Assembly (NCBI GenBank): GCA_947172415.1
Contig: OX359189.1
Coordinates: forward strand, 3,300,501-3,364,500
Direction: 5' to 3'
DNA length: 64,000 nucleotides
From: Chondrosia reniformis
Lineage: Eukaryota; Porifera; Demospongiae; Chondrillida; Chondrillidae
The position numbers and the translations under genes were made by a program. Shown here piece by piece: positions 1 to 13,161 of the stretch (position 1 is the first letter of the stretch; each line of letters begins with the position of its first letter). The notes under the pieces were generated by a model, which was given only the letters and a program-made list of their open reading frames with translations, did not search any database and was not told where the DNA came from.

Positions 1-488
1 CATTTACTTCACTTCCTGTTTGTATAATCCTATATGGGCTATTCATGTTTTAAACAGTAGATAATCCATTATCAGTTTGTTGTCATAGCAAGGAGGTATA
101 AATATATGTTGTTTAGCAATAAGTTGACTGTGAGTGTAAAATAATCAATGTAATTGGTATATATTTATACCCCATTGCATGCCATGGCAACGAGTTAATA
201 ATGGTGCACTATCTACTGTATACAGTGTGAAGTGCTGATTAATAGGATATGCAGTGTGAATTAGGGAGTGGCTGCTCGAATGTCAGGGCAAAGGGGGTAT
301 AAATCAGTAATATAGCCCATCACCTTGGACTTCCGCCAGAATATATATATTATAGAGTATAATTACTCTGCCTAGGCATTGTATTATATATATATATATA
401 CTTACTATAGTCCTTGCTATACGCGTATGTACATGAAATATACATATATATATGAAAAACATGATAGTTTGCCTAAAATAAACCTTAC
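1..488. other. No supported exon; continuation of the Ig-type gene
   Basis: AT-rich sequence downstream (in minus-strand sense) of the Ig-like exon. It should be intron or further exons of the gene described next. I found no splice-bounded reading frame here that I can support. It contains AT dinucleotide runs around 380-400 and 440-455. Confidence 0.4.
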
Positions 489-2345
489 CATAAGCTGTGA
501 TGTTAAATTTCAGTATGCACGCACCATGTTGGTTTTCACATGTAACCACTGCTGATGTTACATTATTAATGATATACCATGAATTATACACATTATTGTT
601 ATTGAGACTTGTTGTTAAGATATTTGAAACATTAGCAGTAGGGTTCCAGGTAGGTTCAGAGGAGCTAGTGCACTGCAGGACAAGATGGTCACCTTCAATT
701 GCTGATACTTCAGTAACTGGAAATAATTGATGGAGATGAAAATAAATATCTGTCTTGAAAACATACTTGCTAATGTTAAAAACAAGACTTCACCATCCAA
801 GAACCAAAATAACAAATTATAGCTATATGCATAATTGATATAATTGACTTCAAAATATCTGCAAAGTTATAAGAACACTTTGACAAGAGAATTCATTACA
901 TAGATAAATGAAATTGTCACACAAACACTACATTCGTCCACCTTATATATTCAACTTCATTATTAGAGCCAATACTGTATAAATATCAAGTATTGTGAAA
1001 GGGGACACATGCAGACAAACCTGAATCCTTTAGACTCATATGTTATCAGTAATGCATGGGTAAGTTAATTACTGCCCACAGATTGGAAAGGTTTCTCTTT
1101 ATATCACTGACCCATCTGCATGTACAGGGCTTCACTAACAACATTCAAGGTACCCAGGAGTTGATCGCAATGCTACAATACATCATATCCCAAGCCAAGG
1201 AACTATAGGGCTCTCAGTCTTTATTTCCCTCCTTGACTTGGCAAATGCATTTATATATAGATCTGTCTCCCACAATCTCATGCAGTAGAGATTTAATTTC
1301 CTTGTATGGTGAAGTTTCCAGATAATATACAATTATAATAATATATCTCCAATTCCTATGGCAAACTGCAGGGGTACATAAAAGCAAAGATTTGGATATA
1401 AATTGACATGCAATTTGACGCAATGAAAAATGCCAGGCAAGAAGGAGATGTATCTCCCACTCATGTGACATCCAGTTCTTCCATCAAATGCAGCACCATC
1501 AAGATTGAAGCATTGGAATCACTAAAATCCATCTACATAATATCTTAAAGAAGCTCTGCTTTAAATTAATCTATAATTAATTTGGAAAGTGTTTATCACA
1601 GTTTGTGGAAGGCCTTATACACCCCTGCAAGGAGAAATTTTCTCAAAAAGAAAAATTCTGAGTCTGAGAACAAACACTTGATCAGTGTATACAAAAACTG
1701 CACGTAATTGATATTCACTTAATTGATCATGAGCGTGCATAAAAAAGTACATATTACACTATACAATTATTTTTTGCCGAAGTTTGCTACAACTCGAGTT
1801 CCACGTCACGCAATGTTGCTGAAGTTAATTATCCGTAATCAGTAATTGAGTACATTTCCTTCGAGTACAAGCACAGAAGATGCAAACAAATTTTTAAACA
1901 ACAAAGCGATCGCAAACACAGTATTATATCAACGAATTTTCAGGTATATACGTATCTATATAGTCCTGTCTGTTACGCGAGTTGGCATAGAAAGTTGCTC
2001 ATCATACATAGGGCATGCATGGATATTCGGCTATAATCACGTCGACACTAGCTCGGTAGCAGGCTTATGCGTATTATATATAGGGTCGTAGCTAACACGT
2101 AATCATTTGCAATTGCCAATGCAAATACACAATCATTCCAGCCATCTAGCTGGCCTATATGTATACGAAGCATTAAAATAAGGCAGATTGTGCTTGTATC
2201 GGACGAAACTTCAAATTCATAATCTTATATACAGATCACCTAAACTATGGCAAAGCGGTCTGATGTGTATAAAACACTCACCTGTACAAGCGCAGCACAC
2301 GGTATGAGTCACCGAGAATAGTAGTAATACTAGCAACAAGTACAT
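489..2345 (-). CDS. Secreted or membrane protein with Ig-like domain, 5' part only
   Basis: Two exons are visible on the minus strand. Exon 1 (2345-2282) encodes MYLLLVLLLFSVTHTVCC and a few more residues, a good signal peptide, and ends in phase 1 at a GTGAGT donor. Exon 2 (716-489) is bounded by a TTTCCAG acceptor and a GTAAGG donor and is phase 1-1, the usual class for extracellular modules. Its 76 codons look like an Ig-like domain: a B-strand Cys in LVLQC and an F-strand Cys in AVVTCENQ, with several N-glycosylation sites. The phases allow direct splicing of the two exons across a ~1.57-kb intron in which I could not support another exon. The gene leaves the window on the left, so receptor versus secreted protein is undecided. 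Family identity is inferred from pattern only. It lies ~240 bp downstream of, and on the same strand as, importin alpha. Confidence 0.55.
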
Positions 2346-2586
2346 CAGCAGTCTTTTCCTTTCTAGTTTGACCGGCCGACCAGAGTAATGCACACCTATC
2401 CTCTATTACGGTACACTGAGATTATGTCCTAATAATTCAGCCTTTTAGTTTTAAATATAAATCGTGTTCGTAATTACGTCAAGAAAACAAAATGGCGTGT
2501 ACAAATTACACTATTACCTTTACGCATCAGCAAGGTTATGAAGAAATGACAAGCAAAATAAGTCATTATAATCTAAAGTTCTTCCA

Positions 2587-5500
2587 TTAGAATGTGAATC
2601 CACCAAGTGGTGCTTGAGTAAGAGGGGTAAATTGAAAGGACCCTGGATTGGTACCTGGGGCTACACTTTTGTCCTCCATATCCTACACAGGGAAAGGAAG
2701 TCTCAATCTGTTGAGTGAAATTAAGTGTTTTAATGTTTCATGAAGTGACATTAAAGCTAAATTGGAATAGGGGTATATGCACTCCCATCCTTGTAAAATC
2801 CCACTTAGCCATAAAACTCCAAGTGATACAGGGAAAGCATCTTTAGCTGGCTTGCATGAATTACTTCTGATTTTTGTTAATGGTTGAAAAAGTTACACCT
2901 AACCTAGCTACGTACCTGCAGGACCTACATACACTAGTATCATAATAATGACCTAAAGACCTGCAGTGCAGTATCAGCTGTTAGATATCAGCCACTAGGG
3001 GAGCACAAGTGCACATGTACAGTAAGCCAAAATATAACATTAGCCCTAGGATATTGCAAAATGTGAATTTATTACTTAATCTGTAAATTAATGATCAATA
3101 TACATATGCATTATACCACCTGTAATAACTATTATAATAAATGACCAAATTAGGATATGTACCATGGTCGCTCGCTTACCTCAGAGCTGAAATATTTATC
3201 AATGATCCCTAACGCCATTTGATAAATATCCTCATTTTCATGCTGCTGTAGGCTTTCAATTTTATCAAGACCTTTTTTAAAGTGGAGTTGAAATATGAAA
3301 AATATATTCCAAGCATTATTACACTCATGCTATTACATAAAGTATAATAATTTGGTGACTCTCTTAACCACAAACCAGCAATATTCTTATGTCAAAGTGG
3401 TAGCAATACATCCGTACATACAAGTAACAATTTGATAATCAAAATAGAACTAGAGAAATAAGAAACAATACATCACTGGGACTCTAACCTACACAATTAC
3501 TTTTAGCCACAAGTGCTACACTACTGAGTTATGACTGCCATGGGAATTGATTCTACCTCATATTTTACTTCTTACACCATACATAAACCAGCGTTCATTT
3601 CAATTTGATGATTCATTAGTGCTAAATAACAGTAACCTAGCCTTTACAAAATCTAAACAGGTTCAGCCTGAAAACTATATAATTGTATGAAACAAGGTTT
3701 ACAGGTATACACAAAACAACATTGAAATGAACAAGTATGGCTTAGCCCAGGAAATGACACAAGGGACAAAATAGAACATTTTGAGTAGTACGTAGTAGTA
3801 TTGGGGAACTTTAAGATCTAAATCTGATCTTAAAGCATCAATATCATCATAATATCATTTATCCAGAGTTTAATGATGATGATACTGCTATTAGTAGTTC
3901 AAGGGAGGGTGGGGAGACAAATACTCTACCCCCTAAACTAAACTTTAACCCTGAATCAGTTAGGTTTCAGGTTTCAATATCAGTATCAGATATTTCTATG
4001 TTTGCTGAAATTGAATGGAGTACAAAATGAAAAAAGGACAGTAAACAACTTTATTAAAAATACCAATTCCCATAAATATACATGTCTGCATGTGCAACTT
4101 ACATGAATATACTTACGTATCAAACATACTTATAGATGGATTGTTGAGTATAAAATCATAAAACAGGTTATCTAAACATTTCGATCCATTTGCCTTTATT
4201 AGTGGCAATGAGTAGAAAATATAAAAAAATCTATCTACTACTATAATGTTCACAACAAATACACCCTACGTCTACAAACATACTTACGTATATACGTAGG
4301 CATACTAAGAGGTTGTATCCTGATGGACAGTAAGATGGAAAGAAAGGATAATATGACTAGAAAGTCAATATGTACAATGTCAATAGTCAGGATCATTCAT
4401 AATGATTATCCCTCTTGAAGAGGAACTTGTAACAGTAAATGCCACAGTTCCAAAGGCTTTGATACTAGTGAAGATCTAGAGATTATCCATTTTTACGGTA
4501 AATGTAATGTACAATCAGTAACAATTGGTATACAATAAAAAGCCATTAATTTAAGAGAATTTAAATCTTAATTGTAATTTTTGAGTGTGCTGAACTTCAT
4601 ACTTTTAAAAAAGTATTCCCTCCTCTATCGGTATGGAGGAGTGGCTTAGGGATTATAAGTAAGTAGTAAAATTAACATATCAAGGAGAAGCGCACTGATG
4701 ATTTATTCAACGGCAGGACATAATGCAGAGCTATTGAAAAATTGCAATTGTCAATTTAAGCTTTACTGTGGTTTTATATATATATATTTCATGGATGCCA
4801 CAAAGTCTACATTGGTGAAGTACCAGGGGGCTGCCATCATGTTTACACTGTTATCCAAACACGGGGTGACATACAACTACATGTATATATTTACGCAAGA
4901 GTATCTATTAACTCTACTTTCATGAAATTGACCATAATCTCTTGAATGACATTACCTCCACATTCCTCAACCTGCAGAGCTACTTGATCCAAGGAATTTA
5001 ATTTTGAAGCACACTGTATACGAAGGAGAAGTGAACATTTCTAACTTTTGGAGGTGATGACCCTATTAATATAGTCGCTTTTTGTCTAGTTTACAGTGAA
5101 AATGTGAATGCAGCTGTGGACTGAATATAAGGGAAACTCATGCAAGGAAGTTAGTAGTATCTTTCAATCTCCAACAAATATGTATTTCATGCAACCACAT
5201 CAGTACATGTATATATAGCAAACTTAAATTAATTAAGACCATGTTAAAAGGTATATGTATGTAACATTACACTATATATACGTACGTACGTATGCACAAA
5301 CTTTTGAAAAGACTTCTTCCATGGGCCTATATGCATATTCTAACTATTCAAGAAAACAGCAATACATGCTTCACTGACCGATAGAATATTTGATAGTCCA
5401 TCCAATACAACTGTGACAATCTATATTTGAGATAGGTAAGGTAAATACGTATGGAGTCAGTTGGCATTTATCAAGACAAGAAATCACAATGTATGTATAC

Positions 5501-8500
5501 ATGTATGGACATGTACGTATGTACATACCTTGGTATCTTTGACAACCAACATATCACAAAGGGGCTTTACTGCACCTGCTTGTACTACATAGGCTACCTG
5601 TAGACATGTTATTGTTGGTTATCAGTAGGAATAGCTTAAAAGCTTACTTCAAGTATATTTTCCATAGTGATAAAAAAATGCATCTTGTGATAAACAAGTA
5701 ATTTGTGTTAAACAGAAAAACAAAGAAAGTAAGTAACTTTACTTCCATAACTAGCAAGCTACATCATACATAATAACAACACTCTGATATTCTGATATCA
5801 ACAAACCCCTAAAAATTACAGAAATGAAATACTGCTGCTGAAAACATATTATTGTCAATTCTTGAAGTGTCAAGCACATAACACATTAAAAAGGGTGGCT
5901 ATATTTTCCTGTTATCTTAGAAAGTACTATTGCTTAGAAAGTGCTGCTGCACACACTGATAAACTCCAATACAAACATTGCATAATAGCTAGATGAAACA
6001 ACATTTCGCTTGACCCGAAAACATGACATTTACCTGCTGAACATTGCCACCGGCTGTGAGGTTAGTTATAGCCCATGATGCCTCCTTTTGGGCCTTATAG
6101 TCACCCTAAGTGATTTAAAAGGATAAATGTACATACCTGTTGCCAGTGAACATAATAGTAAGGTGGCATCTACGTACATCTACATATGCTCATATTGATA
6201 AAGATTTACATATACAGTAAGTAGCACTCTTATGCATGACAGACTGGTATATGCAACAAGTGAACATAAAGAAAGTGAATATGCAGCTTAATACAAACAA
6301 CATTCTAAGAGGTTACGGATATACATATGTATATTAGATGAAACAAAACAAAAATTAAGTGAAAGTCAAATACTGCCAATGTCTACATCTAGTAAATTGT
6401 ACTCTACACTAAAATTGGTATATTCACAAAAATGACAATGTTTCCTCATAATATTACATTACAGTGCAGTTTATGTACAGTATTCACAAAGGATGTAGAC
6501 ATGTAACGATATATGCACGTATACGTACATATATCACGTTACCAGGGCAACCGGGTGATATCTGGGGTGTTACCAACCTTAAATTTCACACTTGAACTAG
6601 TGATAAATGTTATATCACCAGTAGGCCTACTCATGTTTACTTATCACAATTGATTCAAGTCATATGTGATACGTATATTAATTATACCACACTCAAGTGT
6701 GGTATAACTACTACGTACGTATGTAATAGTATCTTGGAGGGACATATCTAAATGCATTACCTTGCTGAGTATATTTATGAGATGTGGAACCAGCCCTGCA
6801 TCAATTACAGCCTGTATCTGATGAGGTTGTCCAGCTGTAATATTGGACAAGGTCCATGCAGCCTCCTATTGTACATGCATTGAGTAAAGTACAAGCAATA
6901 AAGCATATACGTAGCTAGATAGGGCTTATTGAAAGAGACACATTCAACTAGAGAGTTTTCAAAACTGAACTGAATTATTTAAAAAAATTAAGCTACACAT
7001 AATGTACATACGTACATCAAACAACTTAATACCATAATATGGACATTAAAATAGTTCACTACGTATGTATAAATTACATATATTCATCAATGAAATAGTT
7101 GTACTACGTACGTACATTTATGGAGTGAATTTAATTGTTTAAAGAACATAAATAACAGGAATATGATTTAGCTTGAGACCTCAGTACAAGCCTATGTATG
7201 TATTTCTGTACAGTATACCTGGGACACTAATCACAATCTCCTCACCTAGAGCCTCACTGCTTATGTGGTAATTGAAGTGCAGGTTTAAGTGGACAATTAA
7301 CCAGGATTGCTAACAATGTTTAAAGTTCGTACCTTTTGCATGTTACTCTTCTGATGGGTCAATAAGGGAGTCATGAAATGAAGAATGCTGTTATCCAGTA
7401 CAAGTTGAGTCTGCTGATCAGTGCCAGTCACGATATTTCCTAGGGTTCTCAGTGAAGGTGTCTAAAAGGAGAGAGAGAGAGAGAGAGGCATGCAGCAATA
7501 GTAACACCTCTACCAAACATGTATGCCCTAGTAAACAAAATAATCACCAATAGTAACTAAATACATACGTACATACATACACTTTCTCAGTAATATGTAT
7601 AAAAAAGCTGTTTGTATTATGTGTCACAGTTGATGAAACGAAAAATGTTATAACTTCCTCAAAGTTCCATGTTAATATTATACGTACATATACACTCTTC
7701 AAAGAGACCTTCAGTCTTTCAGAGGGCACACAGTAAGAGTTCTATTGTGGTACATTAATATGAAAATGATGCTGCAAAATAAACAATGTTTTGAAGTTGA
7801 AATCTTCATACCCATGGTGCGTTTTCATCATGATGCATTTAGAATCAATATCTTTAAAGCTCAATACACACGACTGAATATTGTTTGGATAAGCTTAAAG
7901 ATCGTAAAATAGTAGTTAAAGGATAATGCTACACTAATAACCTGTAATGAACCCACAGGGCTTTCAGTTATTAAATAAGGATTCCTTCTAACTGTGTCAA
8001 AATTATCTCTCGGGAATTAAGAAGATTCCCAGGGTTGAAATGTCTGACTAAAGTTTAACAACAAAACTGTGTCTCTAGACGCTCAAAAGGTCAAAGGATG
8101 ATCCATCCAAGAGAAAATAGAGTATTACATTGAAGTCAATCATCCAAATACATCACTTAAATGTATTACATAGCTACTGTTCCTAAGGAGGGTAAAATGA
8201 CTGCCTATCTACATTTGATATTTGGCAATTTAGATTACGAGGCAGTCAGCAGTACATACGTAGATGCCAAAGAGGATTTCACTCTCTTACAGTAACTAAG
8301 ATCCAACCTTTTTGGTCTGGTGTAACAGTCTTCACCAATAATTGTTGATCATGAAGGGGACTTTAAAGGGCTATAAACCTAAGTTTTATCATCTAAACAT
8401 TTATTGGTTTTCTAAAGGTCACCTCGTGATCTTTGTCACCATATGTACGTATGTAAGAGGTAATGAGTTTCATGATTAGATTGCTGTACATATTTTGTTA

Positions 8501-11500
8501 GGATTTTGCTATTATTTCTGATATAAAGACACAAGTGTACATACTTCATAAACTATAAACACCTGAGGAACAAAAATCTCAACACTTGATTGTTTGCACG
8601 TACGTATATAGGTACGTATGTACACATGTGTGTATGACCCAAGAATTAGACATGTGACACAATTGTGTACTAACGTAGATGGAGCAGACAGAGCTGATTA
8701 AATAGTCTGAAATCCCATAAAAACCATTTCAACTTACGAGTCTACCAAATACCACTACGTACATACGCAGGTTCACAGACATACCTGTATAGAAAGATGT
8801 TGTGTACTCAAGTTTTTCACAAGTATGGGTACAACACCATATTGGATCACTGCTGCAATGCGATCATTTGGTCCATCTGTGACATATGACAGGGCCCAGC
8901 ATGCATCACTTACTACCTACACAAGGAAGGCAAGTAAAACAATTACAACAATATTTACGTACATATGATACACAAGGAAATAACTTTAAATTTGGGTGTA
9001 ACTTTGCCTTTCTTTTAAAAAAACTAAACACTGAACCTAGAAAGAGAAAATTCCTGACAAACAGTTTGATGTTAACATAATAATTGTTCACTCTACTGCT
9101 ACAAATGTCACATACTGATGTTTTGAAGAGTTTAAAAGATATGTAACCAATACTTGAGGTTGGCGGAATACATACATATGTACTCATCCATTTATTAAAA
9201 AGGGGAAAATGACACCAGAAAATTCATTAACATTGAAATGGGCCAACGTTTGAAATGTACTCTCCCATATGAGTAAGCACCAGTGGTCCACTATCCACAC
9301 TCCACAGTAAATTCTGCTTATACATTTCTCTAGTCACCTTTCCAGTCTAGTCTACTCTAGTATACCTGTGACTCATGATTATGAATAAAATTTTGTTTAC
9401 ATTGCATTCCTACTTTTAAATTGATTTCAAAGGTATGTACATAGATTCATAATTCTAAAGAGCTGATTGAAACATTACACGACTTTCAATTTTATGTACT
9501 ACAAAATTCACTTTCTGAATGTACACCATTCTATCCTGACTTGTTGGTAAAGAGTATTGGTGACATTGGTATAATTCACTGCCTAAATTAAAATTAAATT
9601 AAAACACCTCACAATGGCCACATGACAAATTGCTTTACTGTTCTTAAGTCACAAAGTGCCAGCTTAGTGAGCTCAAATGGCAACAATTACAACATCTGTA
9701 ACTTCTATACTTTGGCTTCCAGGAAGACTAAGAAGGTCAGCAGGGCAAAATGAATCCTGGGGTGGGTGAATGCCTCCCCTATAAGCAGGAACACACTTTC
9801 AATACCTCTAAGACAAAGTACTTTGTTAATGAGGATGAATTTTAATTTAAAAAACAGTTTCTGCTAATAATTGTCCTTGAAATATTGGAAAAGAGGATTT
9901 GGTCTTTGTACATTAGGTACGTATGTGTATAGGTATGAATAATCAAAGTGATAATCAAACCACAAGTACGTAATTATAATCAGTCAAACATCGTAAATAG
10001 GGAAAAACACAATCACTGGGAATTACACCCAGGAGAGCTGACTATGACTGCCAGTTGCTCTGCCACTGAGCTACAACTACGTATGTATGTATGTATGTAC
10101 ATTTGTTTATTCTTACTACTGAAGTCCAACAGTACGTATTAAGTATAAAAATACCAAGACAATTTATAAAGTGTACCTTTAAAAGATTGTACTATATTTT
10201 TATAATTTCCAGTGTGCTTCAGTCATAAAGGATATTGCATACCTCCTTATCAGGGTTTTGAATCAGTTTTATGAGAGCTGGAAGGATTTGCATGATGGCA
10301 TCAAAAGGAGGAGGTGGGTTCTTGTTTCGACACAAGTTTGAGAGGGTCCAGGTAACATTTCTCAGATAGCCAACCTAATTAAACAGGAAATGGATATGTA
10401 CACTAATGGTTTACATGCATGTGTATTCTCAAATTATTTTAAAAGTTTCATTGCCCTCTCAAAGTTTCACTATATAGTATGTATTTTGTCACCCTCCTCT
10501 TGTGAAATGAAAAACAACCCACATTAATACTAGTCTGGCATTCAAAGTGCCAATATATACGTACGCCCAATTTAAAAGCTGTAGTTCGAACAAAGATATA
10601 CATACGTATATGTACTGTGACTGTATGCATTTTTACAGATATGTACGTACGAGAGCTGCATTTATCCAAACCATACACTAACTTGAAGGTTTTGCTGGAC
10701 AAGGGCAAGTAGAGGATGAATGATATTATTTCTGATCACTAAGTCTCTCAGCTGAGGTCCGTCACCTGGAGGGATGAATACATAATATACATGCATGCAT
10801 ACATACAGTACATACATTGTATGAGGTAACACCTTTTAGAAAATACCAAACTAAATAAAGGGAGCCAGTATAATAACATTGAGAGTGCTTCTCTCTGTAA
10901 ATGATGTTAAGATAAATTTTGTATTTGTGTTAGAGGCTGTAATGTAATGGAGTAATGATTATTAGTTACACATGAGAACGAGCTGAGTATCAAAGATCCA
11001 GGCTCGTAGCTCTGAACCTCAACACAAGGTCAGACTGACATGAAAGTCACATGTACATAGGTACATATTACTTTAACAAGAAGGGAATTATTCTAAAAAA
11101 CTGAAGGAATCTTTCTAACCAGCTATATTTCCAAGTGCCCACACAGCTTGGTCCATTATCTTCTTATCGGGAGAGCTCAATAAATGAATGAGATATGGAA
11201 CAGCACCTGAGTAACACAATAGATCACACTTAATGTAATTACCATGACGATTAATTAATTCATAATATCAAACGCTTTTTGAAATAAACTACGTACATAC
11301 GTAAATATAATATGTTCTTGGATTGTATGTTGAAAGAAGACTACATTAAAACTAACCTGCCTGCACCACAGCAGCTGTTTGTTCACTATTACCAGATGCT
11401 ATATTAGTCAAAGCCCATGCAGCCTCAAACTGCAACTGGTTACTGATGTACATGCAAGATAAGATAACATACTTCAATATCCACATTACAAATAATGTGA

Positions 11501-12921
11501 TTAACAACAAACTTTTCATCTCTCCCAAGAAACATAACCAATTTAGGCACTATTCCAGATCTACAACAACAGAGGTTCACAAAGTAATAAGTAGAACAAT
11601 AGAGTAGTAATATAAAAAAAAACAATCCTAACAATACAGCACATATACTAATTTTTTAGACTTTGTACATTGAAAATGGCAGATACAAAAATGGAAAATA
11701 TTGGTTAAAAGGGTAGACAGAGAATGTTACTAAATCCACTAGTGATCCAAGAAAACATTCAGATTATTGGATGTTGTATTACAATAAACAGTATAAGAAC
11801 TGACGCAATGATTTCATTCAATAGTGGTTGCTTCTCTCTTGATAACAGACGTCTGCACATTCAAAGAGAAGAATTAGTAGATACAATTAATTGTACACAA
11901 TAGTAGAACAAACATAAAATTTCATTTAGATGTAAATTGACAGTAAGTTCAAGCAAGAGAACAGGTAAAAGAGACTGCAAGTCATCATGACAGTACTACG
12001 TCCTTCCAGCATTGCTATAATCATATTGCAAATGATGTCAGACTGCAGATGCAGGTGTAGTATGTATGTACATGACATTCTAGTTGTTTCAGTATATTCG
12101 TCAAGATTTACAATACACCATTGTTTGTTCTGTATACTATACATTAGTTATATAACAAAGTGGCCCCCAAATCATTAAATGGCATAGAGGCATATTGTCC
12201 AAAATATCAGCAGTACTGTAGAGCAATTACTAATAGCATTATCTAGAGCAGTTCAATAACAAATCCACTACCTTGCAGCCTGAACTCCTTTCAACTGTAA
12301 AGCTACATCGGTGCTTGATATGTTCTACGATACAAGTGAGGTTACATTGAAGTAATACAGGATGTCATTCGACATCAAAACACTTGGTCACTGTATACAT
12401 AACTAATCATTTGCTGTCAAAAATTGTACACATTCACTCACTACAGCAATTGCTGGTAAATTGACTTCGTGCTTTTCCTGCTGCTAAATAGAAACTAGAT
12501 CATAAATGTAACAATCTTCACAAATGTGAAAATAACTAACTGTTTGCCTATTACTTTCTACCAAGGCCTGGGTAGGCTCCTCAGGAGCTATGTTTCTTCT
12601 CTTTTGCAGTTGATCATCTTTCTTCGCCTAATTCAATAGAGCAGGACATTACGATAGCCGCAGTGCTTCTTTTTGGGAATCCCCTCCCCTTCAAGAAGTC
12701 AAATTGCCAATTTTCATTTTAATCTACATTGTACATACTTTCCTCAATTCGATATTAACATCATTTCTTCTTCTCCTCATGTCCTGTCAAATAAGACGAG
12801 AAAAAATAGCATTCAAAAGAAATATAACATGGTAAAGCAAATCCTACAATCGACGTACTTCGGCATCTCTTCCTTGGTTCTTGTAAGACTTGATGCGGGA
12901 ATTCTCCTTATCGAAAGGCAT
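2587..12921 (-). CDS. Importin subunit alpha (karyopherin alpha), complete
   Basis: Nuclear import adaptor that binds classical NLS cargo and importin beta in the cytoplasm. Twenty coding exons join in frame to 521 codons plus stop, the normal family length: 12921-12859, 12783-12739, 12627-12541, 12483-12445, 12324-12272, 11852-11805, 11560-11513, 11442-11357, 11206-11120, 10765-10683, 10374-10243, 8916-8785, 7461-7333, 6865-6761, 6105-6034, 5597-5529, 5420-5379, 5013-4956, 3271-3180, 2682-2587. The N-terminus carries the importin-beta-binding domain ([14 protein letters not shown], then [12 protein letters not shown]). Ten or so ARM repeats follow, with the NLS-binding Trp/Asn pairs in [41 protein letters not shown] and [11 protein letters not shown]. 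The acidic ECGG...LDKIE segment and a C-terminal tail close the protein. The IBB looks closest to the alpha-1 (KPNA2-like) group, but subtype is not certain. The exon at 3271 uses an AAG acceptor. Confidence 0.95.
3415..3540 (-). repeat. tRNA-derived SINE, diverged copy
   Basis: Read on the minus strand this begins GGCAGTCATAACTCAGTAG (box A-like), has a box B-like GGTTAGAGTCC and then CCCAGTGAT, and ends in a TTTGATTATCA tail. The order of parts and the tail match the copies at 9934-10078 and 15699-15847, but it is more diverged. It lies in the last large intron region of importin alpha. Confidence 0.6.
7972..8105 (+). repeat. Diverged copy of the 30702-30899 foldback repeat family
   Basis: Shares, in the same order, the blocks CTTCTAACTG(T/C)GTC, GAAGA..CCCAGGGT(T/C)GAAA and CTGTGTCTCTAGACGCTC with the element at 30702-30899. 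The outer inverted arms have decayed here. It lies in an importin alpha intron. Confidence 0.6.
9934..10078 (-). repeat. tRNA-derived SINE
   Basis: The minus-strand sequence starts GTTGTAGCTCAGTGGCAGAG (pol III box A) and is followed by a tRNA-like body, CCCAGTGATTG and a tail GTTTGATTATCAC. It matches the plus-strand copy at 15699-15847 over most of its length, including the non-tRNA tail, which marks a SINE rather than a tRNA gene. It lies in the intron between importin alpha exons at 10243 and 8916. Confidence 0.75.
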
Positions 12922-13002
12922 TGCAGCTATACACAACTGACAAGTCGAAAGGCAATGTGTGAGTAGGATGTTTTATAGCTAAGGGAATTCGGTCAGACTC
13001 AC

Positions 13003-13080
13003 CAGAATGAACAGGCAGCGTTGGAAGAACTTCCTCGAATGCTCAAATCAGCGAATGCAACCAGCTGTGATACATAAAGT
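13003..13080 (-). other. Importin alpha 5' non-coding first exon (probable)
   Basis: A GTGAGT donor at 13002 closes a leader exon on the minus strand. Translation starts in the next exon (ATG at 12921). The leader holds one short upstream ATG frame that ends after ten codons. The 5' limit is a guess, because no TATA box fixes the start site. Confidence 0.5.
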
Positions 13081-13161
13081 AAATTTGAATTTTCTAACTA
13101 TCTGATTGGCCATTCGAAAGATGACGTCTTACTGGCCTAGCGGACAGGGGCGGAAGCCTCA
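13081..13161. promoter_or_regulatory. Shared bidirectional promoter, importin alpha / espin-like gene
   Basis: About 80 bp separate the probable importin alpha leader exon from the ATG of the oppositely oriented ankyrin gene. The interval holds an inverted CCAAT box (ATTGG, 13105-13109) and a CRE-like TGACGT (13122-13127), and no TATA box. Divergent TATA-less promoters with CCAAT and CRE/ATF sites are common between housekeeping genes in animals; the regulatory role here is inferred. Confidence 0.6.

Noticed and set aside
1214..1471. 85-codon minus ORF as an extra exon of the Ig gene
   Set aside because: Contains a few Cys, but no acceptor/donor pair gives the required phase 1-1 exon.
7463..7490. 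GA dinucleotide run as a regulatory element
   Set aside because: A simple (GA)n microsatellite just upstream of an exon; no evidence of function.
12673..12966. 97-codon plus-strand ORF
   Set aside because: Antisense to importin alpha exons encoding the IBB domain.
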